NCBI GenBank assembly: GCA_916048095.2
Contig: OU696584.1
Location: 5,327,849-5,391,848, forward strand
DNA: 64,000 nt
From: Sacculina carcini
Taxonomy: Eukaryota > Arthropoda > Thecostraca > Sacculinidae
Reading direction: 5' to 3'
A model generated the notes under the pieces. That model was not told where the DNA came from. It worked only from the letters and a program-made list of their open reading frames with translations, and did not search any database. Shown in pieces: positions 1 to 10,109 of the stretch. A program made the translations under genes and the position numbers. Position 1 is the stretch's first letter, and every line of letters begins with the position of its first letter.

Positions 1-1
1 C

Positions 2-94
2 GTGGATTTGTCATCTCTGCTGATGATGTGTGGCGATGTTGAAATGAATCCCGGTCCTGAAGTAAGTATTTATTCATTTTATTTTATTAATCGT
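2..94 (+). pseudogene. Fragment encoding a 2A-like (NPGP) peptide of a non-LTR retrotransposon
   Basis: The plus-strand frame reads a short leucine/methionine-rich stretch ending in GDVEMNPGP (DVEMNPGP at 35-58), a match to the D-V/I-E-x-N-P-G-P consensus of 2A ribosome-skipping peptides. In animal L2/CR1-type LINEs such motifs are known near the N-terminus of an ORF. A GTAAGT splice-donor-like hexamer follows one codon later. The frame stays open to 205, but from about 90 on it runs through a box-motif repeat, so the downstream residues are not original protein. No endonuclease or reverse transcriptase follows on this strand. It is probably an orphan 5' piece of a LINE, different from the minus-strand elements nearby. 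Confidence 0.55.
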
Positions 95-213
95 TCAGCA
101 CGACGGGCGGGTTTAAATACGAGGCTGTTCGAGGGAAAATATTTTGCATCATCAAAAAATAAAAACATTAATATTCAGACTTTTCTATTGGTTAAAACTT
201 TTTAGGGGTTTAC
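60..213 (-). repeat. Box-motif repeat (minus orientation)
   Basis: Contains the reverse complement of the GC-rich box (cgacgggcgggtttaaata) followed by the usual downstream tract found throughout the window, for example at 32955-33075. It interrupts the 2A reading frame. Confidence 0.7.
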
Positions 214-696
214 TTAGTTATTTTTAAATTTGTATTCCTTTATGAAATAGAGCAGATTATAAGAGAATTTTGATAACGGGACGTATAGTTGCAGATCATC
301 AGCGTAGATATGGTATGAAATAGGGAATTTTCGTAGAATAGGGCAGATAGAAGATATATACAGATTGAATAGGAGAAGACCAAGAATAGAGCACTGAGGC
401 ACACCGTTAGAAAGCAAAAGAGGGGAAGAAAAGGAAGAGTTAGAACGCACAGAAAAAACGGCTTGAAAAACATGAAGTCATGAGTGAGAGAGCAAAAGAG
501 GATAAGCCAATAAGGAAGGGAGGTATTTGAGCAATATAGGGTGTTTAACAAGATCGAAGGCGGAGGAAAGATCAAATAGGACGAGGAGGACTGAGTCACC
601 GGAGGCAAAGGATTGGAAGATACCATTTACAAGGCAAAGTAAAAAAGATTCGGTAAAATGATGTGAGACGAAACCGAACACAAGTCTCCGATACAT
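214..696 (-). pseudogene. L2-type LINE reverse transcriptase remnant
   Basis: Two minus-strand frames together encode the middle of a reverse transcriptase. 478-696 includes DLSSAFDLVKH, the block around the first catalytic aspartate. 214-450 includes NGVPQCSILG followed by HIYADDLQLY, the YADD catalytic block. The order is that of a normal RT, but the two parts are in different frames, so the gene is broken. The residues closely match the full-length LINE at 14393-18909 (for example SSAFDLVNH and HIYADDIQLY there), so this is an older member of the same family. It lacks endonuclease, ORF1 and both ends. Confidence 0.85.
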
Positions 697-1101
697 TGTG
701 AATTGTCAATATTATATTGTTATTATTATTATTATTATTAATTACAGCCAAATCCAGTAGCATGGGAAGAGTGCAAGCACTATTACCACGCTAAAGTGGC
801 CCCATGTACCGGAAGCGCCCAAAAGATTCAGAGAGAAAGAGAGTTCGAAGAGAAAAAAGTCTAGAAAGAGCGTTGGAAAGAAAATAATAAATAAATAACA
901 ACAAATAATATACCATCATCCGATAACAAACCATAATGTCACTCCGCCCACGTTCCTCAATAAATAATAACAATCAACAATAAATATGTGATTCAGTAAA
1001 TAACAGCCATCAATAAATAAGAATAAATATTAATGAATAAGTAATAAATAACAATCAAGAACAATACATATGATTCAATAAGAAACATCCAACAATAAAT
1101 A
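697..1101. repeat. AT-rich interval with (ATT)n tract
   Basis: Starts with a short (ATT)n microsatellite near 717-740, followed by AT-rich sequence without a convincing ORF. It is shared almost base for base with 19236-19655 in copy 2. Confidence 0.7.
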
Positions 1102-1372
1102 TTAATATGATTCAATAAGTAACAACAACACAAATAAATATGATTCAATAAACAATAACACCAATAAATATGATTCAATAAACAACAACAACAATAAATA
1201 TGATTCAATAAACAGCAACAACAATAAATATGATTCAATAAATAACAACAACAATAAATATGATTCAATAAACAGCAACAACAATAAATATGATTCAATA
1301 AACAACAACAACAATAAATATGATTCAATAAACATCAACAACAATAAATATGATTCAATAAACAACAACAGC
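1102..1372. repeat. 30-bp minisatellite (aataaatatgattcaataaa + caacaacaac)
   Basis: About nine tandem copies of a 30-base unit with few substitutions. The apparent minus-strand ORF of repeated NHIYCCCCLL residues is only the translation of this minisatellite. Copy 2 (about 19664-19812) holds fewer units, so the array has expanded or contracted since the duplication. Confidence 0.9.
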
Positions 1373-2100
1373 CAACACTGAGTAAAAGTATAATTTAATA
1401 AATAACAACAACCAATAATAAATAGTAATAAATAGAGAGTAAAATAGGAATAAATATATATAAATAGAAAATAGATAACAATAAGCATAAATAAATAACA
1501 ATAAATATGAATAAATATATAATTAATAAGACTCAATAGTGTTTAACAATATAGGTATGTGTAACAAATAAATGTGTAACAAATATTTACTGAGAAATAG
1601 TGAAATTATAAATTAAAAATTATACCGTGTTGTAGCAAACGAAATTCCCAGCATGATGGCATTATTTATTTAGATTTGTGATAATTAGTTTTTGATAAAT
1701 AGAGAAAAAAGTATAGAAAATCGGACGCGTGGAGTTTAAATATAATTTTGAATATAGATTGAAATTTTGTCATGTTTACATGTTTTATGTTCTATTTTTG
1801 GATATGAATTATAACCTATCTTGTAGAACAAAAAATTTTCTACACAGTGGTATAATCTGTATTACTGTACCATTTCTGGTTTATGAGGAGTAGATGTAGG
1901 AATATTGACCAAAATTTTCGCATTTTTCAGGGTTCATTTTGTCTTTTCACCGCGATAACTTTTTTTTATTTCATTTTTAAAATTTGAAATTTATCCTATC
2001 GTGTAGACAAGAAAATTTTCAGCGTAATGGTATAAATTGTTGGCATGTACATTAAGTGGTTACTGAGTAGCAGCTTGCTGAAAATGTGACCAAGGAGGGT
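1373..2100 (+). repeat. AT-rich sequence and degenerate core satellite
   Basis: 1373-1541 is the AT-rich end of the composite repeat. From about 1545 there are core-satellite segments in plus orientation, including palindromic boxes of the type attataccgtgttgtag...catgatgg near 1618-1665 and a second box near 1800-1855. No gene is seen. Confidence 0.7.
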
Positions 2101-2102
2101 GG

Positions 2103-2103
<1 letters not shown>

Positions 2104-2144
<41 letters not shown>

Positions 2145-2163
2145 GGATCTCTTTTATATATAT

Positions 2164-2206
<43 letters not shown>
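2104..2206. repeat. (GACA)n and (TA)n microsatellites
   Basis: A tetranucleotide (GACA)n run at about 2104-2143, a conserved 'aggatctcttttatata' spacer, and a long (TA)n run to about 2206. This microsatellite plus spacer recurs at the end of core-satellite arrays at 8785-8838, 22955-22990, 29117-29165, 41719-41780 and, inverted, at 48885-48945 and in each 3.6-kb unit. Confidence 0.9.
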
Positions 2207-2207
<1 letters not shown>

Positions 2208-2654
2208 TAGCATTAAAACCCGCCCGTTGTGCGGAGCAATTAATAAAAATATTGCAAATTAATAACAAATAAGGCAAACTCATAAAAACCTTAATCAATT
2301 AAAAAGTCTAAATTTCATTATTTTTAATTTTATTGTGACAAAATATTTTCACTCAGCCCGCCTCATATTTAAACCCGGCCGACGTGCGGAATAATTCAGA
2401 ACTCGAACACCATCCGTTCTGGTTCTTGAAGTCAAATCCATTAGTTTTGTATATGAATTCATTCTACACGGTGAAATTGAACGTTTTATTGCTGCCCGCG
2501 AGACATTTTTATTTCATAAAAATGAGCCATCGCTTCGTTTGCGTTTGAAGCCCCTGATCATTGAACCAGCGAACCATGAACCAGCGCAATTGTGTCACCT
2601 CATATTCAAGCATACATACACAGACAGACAGATAATTTCTACTTTATGTATATA
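2207..2654 (+). repeat. Box-motif repeat with (CAGA) tail, about 450 bp
   Basis: Begins with 'actagcattaaaacccgccc' and the box, continues through a conserved tract containing a second box (2370-2395), and ends with a short acagacagacagata run and 'tatgtatatactagcatt', where the next box starts. The same roughly 460-bp unit is tandem at 41995-43100 and, inverted, at 46620-47480. The open frame in it (about 121 codons in the best copies) matches no protein family I recognise. Confidence 0.75.
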
Positions 2655-3768
2655 CTAGCATTAAAACCCGCCCGTTGTGCGGAGAAATTCATAAAATGGA
2701 ATTAATATTCATAATAATTCATATTCATAAAAATATTCCAAATTAAAAAAGAAAATGAAAACTCATCAGTGTCTTACTCAATAGAAAAGTCCAAGTGTGA
2801 ATATTTTTATTTTTATTTTGACATAATATTTTCCCTCAACCCGCCTCATATATAAACCAACCCATTGTGCGGAATAATTCAGAACACAAACACGTAACAA
2901 TCAATGAAAATCCTAGCATGTAAACCCGCCCGTCGTGCGAAACAGTTCATACTATTAAATTTGTATTCAATTCATGAGAGAAAAGGAATATGAATTAAAA
3001 AAGAGTGAAGTAAACCCATACAAAAGTCTAAATTTCTATATTTTCATATTTATTTTCACAAAATACTTTGCCTAAACCGCCTCATATTTATACATGCCCG
3101 TCGTGCTGAATAATTCAGAACTCAGACACGAAACAATGAAAAATGACTACACTTTTTCATCATAATGTTTCCAAAATATTTTAATAACTTAATATCACCG
3201 TCTAGCATTGAAACCCGCCAGTTGTGCGGAGCAATTCATAAGATGAAATTCATATTTAATTCATAAACATATTGCAAATTAAAAAAGAAAACAGATATAC
3301 TCATTAAAATCTTACTCAATTGAAAAGTCTAAATTCAATTATATTTTTTGACAACATATTTTCCTTCAGCCCGTCTCATATTTAAACCCGCCCGTCGTGC
3401 TGAACAATTTATGAAATAAAATGCATATTCAATCCATAAAATAAAATGCATATTCAATCCATAAAATAAACTGAATACAAATTAAAAATCAAAACATTTA
3501 ACATTTTCCCTCGAACAGCCTCATATTTAAACCCGCCCGTCGTGCGGAACAATTAAGCCCCAACACCAATGGTTCTTTATATATAAACCAACTAATGACA
3601 ACTAACTAACTAATATTCAAATGGTTCTTTATTATATAATAATGGTTTTTTATTTAAAGGTTCTATATGGTACAATAATTCAGTAGTTTATTTGTTCCCA
3701 GTAGCATTTTACCCGCCCGTCGTGCGGAACAATTAAGCCCCTGATCTATACCATTAAACCCGCGCAAT
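2655..3768 (+). repeat. 1.1-kb repeat copy A (box-motif cluster)
   Basis: Contains several box motifs (near 2667, 2928, 3214, 3388, 3530 and 3712), each followed by a related 100-200 bp AT-rich tract. The whole interval recurs in the same order at 8839-9951 with few differences and in inverted orientation at about 47770-48878. No gene is present. Confidence 0.85.
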
Positions 3769-5225
3769 TATGTCACCTCATATTCAAGCATACACACACA
3801 GACAGACAGATAATTTCTTCTTTATGTATATATATATACCATTGAACCTGCGCAATTATGTCACCTCATATTCAAGCATACATACACAGACAGACAGATA
3901 ATTTCTTCTTTATGTATATATATAGCATTAAAACCGCATTAAAACCCGCCCGTTGTGCGGAACAATTCATAAAAATATTGCAAACTAAAAATAAATAAGG
4001 CAAACTCATGAAGATCTTAATCAATTAAAAAGTCTAAATTTCATTATTTTTAATTTTATTTTGACAAAATATTTTCACTCAACCCGCCTCATATTTAAAC
4101 CCGCCCGACGTGAGGGATAATTCAGAACTCGAACAACATCCGTTCTGGTTCTTGAAGTCAAATCCATTAGTTTTGTATATGAATTCATTCTATACGGTGA
4201 AATTGAACGTTTTATTGCTACTCGCGGGACATTTTTATTGCATAAAAATGAGCCATCGCTTCGTTTGCGTTTGAAGCCCCTGATCATTGAACCAGCGAAC
4301 CATGAACCAGCGCAATTATGTCACCTCATATTCAAGCATACATACACAGACAGACAGATAATTTCTTCTTTATGTATATATATAGCATTAAAACCCGCCT
4401 GTTGTGCGGAGCAATTCATAACATGAAATTCATATTCAATTCGTTAAAAAATATGGAAAAATAAAAATGAAATAGGGTACACTCATAAAAATATTAATCA
4501 ATTGAAAATTATAAGTTTAATTATTTTTATTTCGACAAAATATTTCCCCTCAGTCCGCCTGAGTCATTTTTATACCCGCCCGTCGTGCTGAATAATTCAG
4601 AACTCGAACACGATCCGTTCTGGATCTTGAAGTCAAATCCATTGGTTTTGTGTATGGATTTATTCTACAGGGTAAATTGAACGTTCTATTGTCTATAGTT
4701 GCTGCCCGCGGAGCATTTTTATTTGTAAAAAAATACCTTTTTTAAATGAACCATTTGAAAAAATGAACTAAAAAATGAATACACCTTTTTTAAACCCGCC
4801 CGTCGTGGGGAACAATTCATACAATAAAATTCATATAAGAAGTCAAATCCATTGGTTTTGTGTATGGATTAATTCTACAGGGAAAATTGAACGTTCTATT
4901 GTCTATAGTTGCTGCCCGCGGAACATTTTTATTTTTGGAAAAAAAACCTTTTTTTAAATGAACCATTTGAAAAAATGATCTAAAAACACTTTTTTAAACC
5001 CACCCGTCGTGCGGAACAATTCATACAGTAAAATTCATATCAAATCCATAAAATATAATGAATACAAATTGAAAAGCAAAAAATGTAACCTATAAATATT
5101 TTAACCAATAGAAAAGTCTAAATGTGAATATTTTTGTTCTTATTTTGACAAATATTATCCCTCAACCCGCCTGATATATAAATCTGCCCGTCGTGTGGTA
5201 TAATTCAGAACACAAACACGAAACA
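3769..5225 (+). repeat. Box-motif mosaic
   Basis: Further box-motif units, including two short (CAGA)-tailed pieces (3775-3925), a 460-bp type unit (about 3940-4390) and units containing the 'gttctattgtctatagttgctgcccgcg' tract twice (4681-4920). The short ORFs here are products of repeated AT-rich sequence. No host gene is seen. Confidence 0.75.
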
Positions 5226-5990
5226 AACAATGAAAGATGATGAAATCTTTTCATCAGAATGTTTCCAAACTATATTTATTACTTAACATCATTCCCCAAT
5301 ATCATTTGCTTAAGTACTATTTCACTTTTACCGCTATAATATTTATTGTTAAAATTTATATATTTTCCGCTATCATTAAAACCCAATATAACCTGAGTCA
5401 AACCTACCCAACCGAACCCAACCATTCAATCTTGACCGCTCTCAGCCTAGTCTGAGGTGATTTAACTTATTAGTTTGTGATCACGAAATATACTGATGCG
5501 ATCATAATTTGTAATCAGAAGACTGAGATTATCTACCCCAGGGGTCCCAACCACGCGGCCCACAAATACTTATCTCTCAACCCGCCAATATAGTATCGGA
5601 ACCAAACTGTAAGGCAGCTAAATTCACATTTGTTGCATAATGCTATATAACTATACACCATTATCATATTATCTCATAATTCCCGGTTAATGCTTCCACT
5701 AATGCATCATATTCATACAGTTGTTATTTTTTGGATTACACCGATATTAAAGCCCTTGATATTACAGCCGATATTATATGATGCAATCTCTATTCTGGTA
5801 CGTATTATTCCTAATACATATATCATCAGATCGCAAAATATATTTAAAGTTTCACATCATTCTCCAAAATCATTTGCTTAAGAGCTATTCTACTTTTATC
5901 GCTAGAATATTTACTGCTAGCAAAATATCATATACCTCGCTATCATTTAAACACACTCTTTATAGATACATTTAAGCCCGCCCGTCGTGC
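5226..5990 (+). repeat. Module M (plus copy) with hAT-like terminal motif
   Basis: A roughly 0.75-kb module starting at 'gaaacaaacaatgaaagatg' and ending just before a box at 5980. It includes an (AACCC)-rich stretch (5395-5425) and the sequence ccaggggtcccaaccacgcg near 5539, which resembles the CAGGGGT...GCGGCCC termini of hAT elements. Other copies: 26090-26880 and 36294-36990 (plus); 45260-46060, 53050-53850, 56690-57470, 60325-61110 and 63220-64000 (minus). The frames of 63-72 codons preserved in all copies reflect near-identity and are not evidence of coding. Confidence 0.65.
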
Positions 5991-6560
5991 GGAACAGTTC
6001 ATTAAATATAATTAATATTCAATTCATAAAAAATTAGTGAAAATTGAAAAAGAAAAACAAACCCATAGGAATGTTTAGCCAATATGAAAGTCTAAATGTG
6101 AAATTTATGTTTTAATTTAGAAAACATGTTTTTCCACAACCCGCCTCATATTTAAAGCTGCCCGTCGTGCGAAATAATTCAGTACTCAAACACGAAACAA
6201 ACACAAAGAAAATTGATGATAAACGACCAACAGAAAAGTGAAATTTGTAAATTCTTGTTTTAATTATTGACGATGTTTTTCCCTCAACACTGCTCAAATT
6301 CACACCCGTCCTTCGTGTGTAGTAATTCAGAAGTGTAACACTATCAAAACAATGCAATTTTCTGTCATCTCTATAATTCCAGATTTATGCGTCCGCTAAA
6401 ACAGCATATTCATATAGTTGGCATTGCATGATATTACAACCCATATCCTTATGCAACTTAAGCTTATGCAACTTGAAATTAAACCAATTAAATTATACAG
6501 ATAAATTCAGTAGTTAACTTTGTTCCCAGTAGCATTTTACCTGCCCGTCGTGCGGAACAA
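5984..6560 (+). repeat. Box-motif units flanking the core satellite
   Basis: Contains boxes near 5984, 6158 and 6541. It includes 'atgcaacttaagcttatgca' near 6451-6470, the uninterrupted version of the sequence into which the piggyBac element at 29783 inserted. Confidence 0.75.
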
Positions 6561-8782
6561 TTCATGTGTAAATATTGAGGACAATAAAACCTTTCTATTC
6601 AGTATAGTGTAGCATTAATTAAACTGTACCCAATAAAACCACACCATCCATGCTTGGAGCTAATATGATGCATTCTTAATTGTGATTGGGCTTCAGTGAA
6701 TTTTAGTCGGTGTATATTCCTGTGTAATCGCAAGTGCGCATAATAGCTGTCAAATTGGAAATATGTCTTTTTGACTTTACACCGCCGTAACTTCCTTCAG
6801 ATACCCTTTGGAAAATTAGAAATTATACCGTATTGTAGAAAACAAGATTTCTAGCACGATGGTATAATTATTTTAATGTATGACAAACAGTTCCTGAGAA
6901 ATGGGTAGAAAAATGAATAAATTTTAGTCACCCGGTGTTCAAGTGTAATTTTGGATGTATTTGAGAATTTTGCTAATTTTACACGTTTTTTGTATAATTT
7001 GTGGGTATAAATTATACCTTTTCTTGTAGAACACAAAATTCTCTACACAGTAGTATATTCCTGTGTAAACGCAATTGCGCATAATAGCTGTCAAATTGGC
7101 AATATGTCCATTTGACTTTACACCGCCGTAACTTCCTTCAGATACACTTTGGAAAATGACAAATTATACCGTATTGTAGAAAACAAGATTTCTAGCACGA
7201 TGGTATAATTTATTTTATGTTTAACAAATAGTTACTGAGAAATAGTAGAAAAATTAATTAATTTTAGTCGCCCGGTGTTCAAGTGTAATTTTGGATGTAT
7301 TTGAGAATTTTGCCAATTTTACACGTTTTTTGTATCATTTGTGGGTATAAATTATAGCTTATCTTGTAGAACACAAAATTATCTACACAGTAGTATATTC
7401 CCGTGTAATCGCAACTGCGTAAATTGTGATTGGACTTCAGTGAAATTAAATCAGTGTATATTCATGTGTAATCGCAAGTGCGCATAATAGCTGTCAAATT
7501 GGCAACATGACAATTTGACTTTACACCGCCGTAACTTCCTTCAGATACACTTTGGAAAATTGCAAATTATATTGTATTTTAGAAAACAAGATTTCTAGCA
7601 CGATGGTATAATTTATTTTTATGTTTAACAAATAGTTACTGAGAAATAATAGAAAAATGAATTAATTTTAGTCGCCCGGTGTTCAAGTGTAATTTTGGAT
7701 GTATTTGAGAATTTTGCCAATTTTACACGGTTTTTGTATCATTTGTGGGTATAAATTATACCTTTTCTTGTAGAACACAAAATTTTCTACACAGTAGTAT
7801 ATTCCTGTGTAATCGCAAGTGCGCATAATAGCTGTCAAATTGGCAATATGTCCTTTTAAATTTACACCGCCGTAACTTCCTTCAGATACACTTTGGAAAA
7901 TGAAAAATTATACCGTATTGTAGAAAACAAGATTTCTAGCACGATGGTATAATAAAGTTTGATGTGTGACAAATAGTTACTGGATAATAGTAGAAAAATG
8001 AATTAATTTTAGTCACCCGGTGTTCAAGTGTAATTTTGGATGTATTTGAGAATTTTGCCAATTTTACACGTTTTTTGTATCATTTGTGGGTATAAATTAT
8101 AATATTTCTTGTAGAACACAAAATTCTCTACACAATAGTATAATTTTTATAGCTGTAACTCTGCTGGTTTATGAAGAATAGATAGGGGAATATTGACCAA
8201 AATATTCGCGTTTTTCAGTGCTAATTTTGCATTTTTGACTTTGTCATTTTGACTTCACACCGCCGTAACTTTTTTTTAATACACTCTGGAAAATTAAAAA
8301 TTATACCGTGTTGTAGATAACAGAATTCCCAGCATGATGGTATTAATTATTTAGATATGTCATAGTTAGTTGCTGAGAAATAGAGAAAAAAGTACAAAAA
8401 ATCGGACGCGTCGAGCTTAAATATAATTTTGAATGTAGACTGAAATTTTGTCATTTTTACATATTTTATATTTAATTTTTGGATATTAATTATAGCCTAT
8501 CGCGTAGAACAGCATATTTTCTACACAGTGGTATAATCTGTTTGGCTGTACCATTTCTGGTTTATGAGGAGTAGATGCAGGAATATTGACCAAAATGTTC
8601 TCATTTTTCAGGGTTCATTTTGTCTTTTCACCACGATAACTTTTTTGGTTTTATTTTTAAAATTTTAAATTTATCCTATCGTGTAGACAAGAAAATTTCC
8701 AGCGTAATGGTATAAATTGTTGGCGGGTACATTAAGTGGTTACTGAGAAGCAGCTTGCTGAAAATGTGACCAAGGAGGGTGG

Positions 8783-8784
<2 letters not shown>
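6561..8784 (+). repeat. Core satellite array, plus orientation
   Basis: Tandem monomers of about 330-360 bp. Each contains 'gcgcataatagctgtcaaat', 'acaccgccgtaacttccttc' and two related palindromic boxes: type B, attatacc...cacgatggtataat, and type A, ataaattat...ttgtagaacacaaaat...ctacacagtagtata. Recognisable monomer starts lie near 6723, 7053, 7469 and 7804. The 3' end degenerates into variants before the (GACA)n run. No gene is present. Confidence 0.85.
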
Positions 8785-8816
<32 letters not shown>

Positions 8817-8838
8817 GGATCTCTTTTATATATATAGA
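8785..8838. repeat. (GACA)n microsatellite and TATATA spacer
   Basis: Same arrangement as 2104-2206 but with a shorter (GACA)n and almost no (TA)n. It links the satellite to the following box ('ctagcattaaaacccgccc'). Confidence 0.9.
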
Positions 8839-9950
8839 CTAGCATTAAAACCCGCCCGTTGTGCGGAGGAATTCATAAAATGGAATTAATATTCATAATA
8901 ATTCATATTCATAAAAATATTCCAAATTAAAAAAGAAAATGAAAACTCATCAGTGTCTTACTCAATAGAAAAGTCCAAGTGTGAATATTTATATTTTTAT
9001 TTTGACATAATATTTTCCCTCAACCCGCCTCATATATAAACCAACCCATTGTGCGGAATAATTCAGAACACAAACACGTAACAAACAATGAAAATCCTAG
9101 CATGTAAACCCGCCCGTCGTGCGAAACAGTCGATACTATTAAATTTGTATTCAATTCATGAGAGAAAAGGAATATGAATTAAAAAAGAGTTGAGTAAACC
9201 CATACAAAAGTCTAAATTTCTATATTTTCATATTTATTTTCACAAAATAGTTTGCCTAAACCGCCTCATATTTATACATGCCCGTCGTGCTGAATAATTC
9301 AGAACTCAGACGCGAAACAATGAAAAATGACTACACTTTTTCATCATAATGTTTCCAAAATATTTTAATAACTTAATATCACCGTCTAGCATTGAAACCC
9401 GCCAGTTGTGCGGAGCAATTCATAAGATGAAATTCATATTTAATTCATAAACATATTGCAAATTAAAAAAGAAAACAGATATACTTATTGAAATCTTACT
9501 CAATTGAAAAGTCTAAATTCAATTATATTTTTTGGCAACATATTTTCCTTCAGCCCGTCTCATATTTAAAACCGCCCGTCGTGCTGAACAATTTATAAAA
9601 TAAAATGCATATTCAATCCATAAAATAAAATGCATATTCAATCCATAAAATAAACTGAATACAAATTAAAAAGCAAAACATTTAACATTTTCCCTCGAAC
9701 AGCCTCATATTTAAACCCGCCCGTCGTGCGGAACAATTAAGCCCCAACACCAATGGTTCTTTATATATAAACCAACTAATGACAACTAACTAATTAATAT
9801 TCAAATGGTTCTTTATTATATAATAATGGTTTTTTATTTAATGGTTCTATATGGTACAATAATTCAGTAGTTTACTTTGTTCCCAGTAGCATTTTACCCG
9901 CCCGTCGTGCGGAACAATTAAGCCCCTGATCTATACCATTGAACCCGCGC
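8839..9950 (+). repeat. 1.1-kb repeat copy B
   Basis: Near-identical direct copy of 2655-3768 at an offset of about 6,184 bp. It ends at 'gaacccgcgcaat', beyond which the sequence switches to unrelated DNA. Confidence 0.88.
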
Positions 9951-10109
9951 AATGCGTATAAATGCGTGGATAAATGGAATAAATTAAGGGGAAAAGTATT
10001 CGATAGTGAAAAGAATAAGGCACATTTAAGACAAAGCTGGACAATTGTGCATATCGAGAAGGGACAGTCCGAGCCTAAAAGCTCTCCTCCCGTATCAACA
10101 AATCGGTGA
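9951..10109 (+). pseudogene. Possible LINE ORF2 C-terminal tail
   Basis: An open frame of 52 codons reads NAYKCVDKWNKL... to ...PPVSTNR and stops at TGA 10107-10109. A tryptophan-containing 'xxWNxL' block followed by an 'xxWxxV' block near the terminus is typical of the last residues of non-LTR retrotransposon ORF2 proteins. A (CA)n-rich tract follows, as expected for a 3' end. No reverse transcriptase precedes it, because the upstream sequence is box repeat. The assignment is tentative. Confidence 0.35.

Larger units (their letters stand above)
1..1541. repeat. Composite interspersed repeat, copy 1 (cut by window edge)
   Basis: This block contains, in order, a 2A-like peptide fragment, one box-motif repeat, a minus-strand LINE reverse transcriptase remnant, an (ATT)n tract and a 30-bp minisatellite. 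The same order recurs at 14023-19981 with high identity, but there it is interrupted by a 4.5-kb LINE. Both copies end at the same point, just after a short 'gactcaatag' sequence, beyond which the flanks differ. Position 1 aligns with 14023, so this copy probably continues left of the window. Confidence 0.85.

Noticed and set aside
55-70. GTAAGT after the 2A motif as a proven splice donor
   Set aside because: The hexamer fits, but no acceptor or downstream exon can be identified, so it is mentioned only as a possibility.
993-1536. Long minus-strand ORFs with repeated NHIYCCCCLL and LFIESYLLLL
   Set aside because: Two frames of the same 30-bp minisatellite; open only because the unit is a multiple of three without stops in those frames.
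2207-9950. Regularly spaced box motifs considered as a CRISPR array
   Set aside because: Spacers are related AT-rich tracts of irregular length, both orientations occur, and the genome is eukaryotic with introns.
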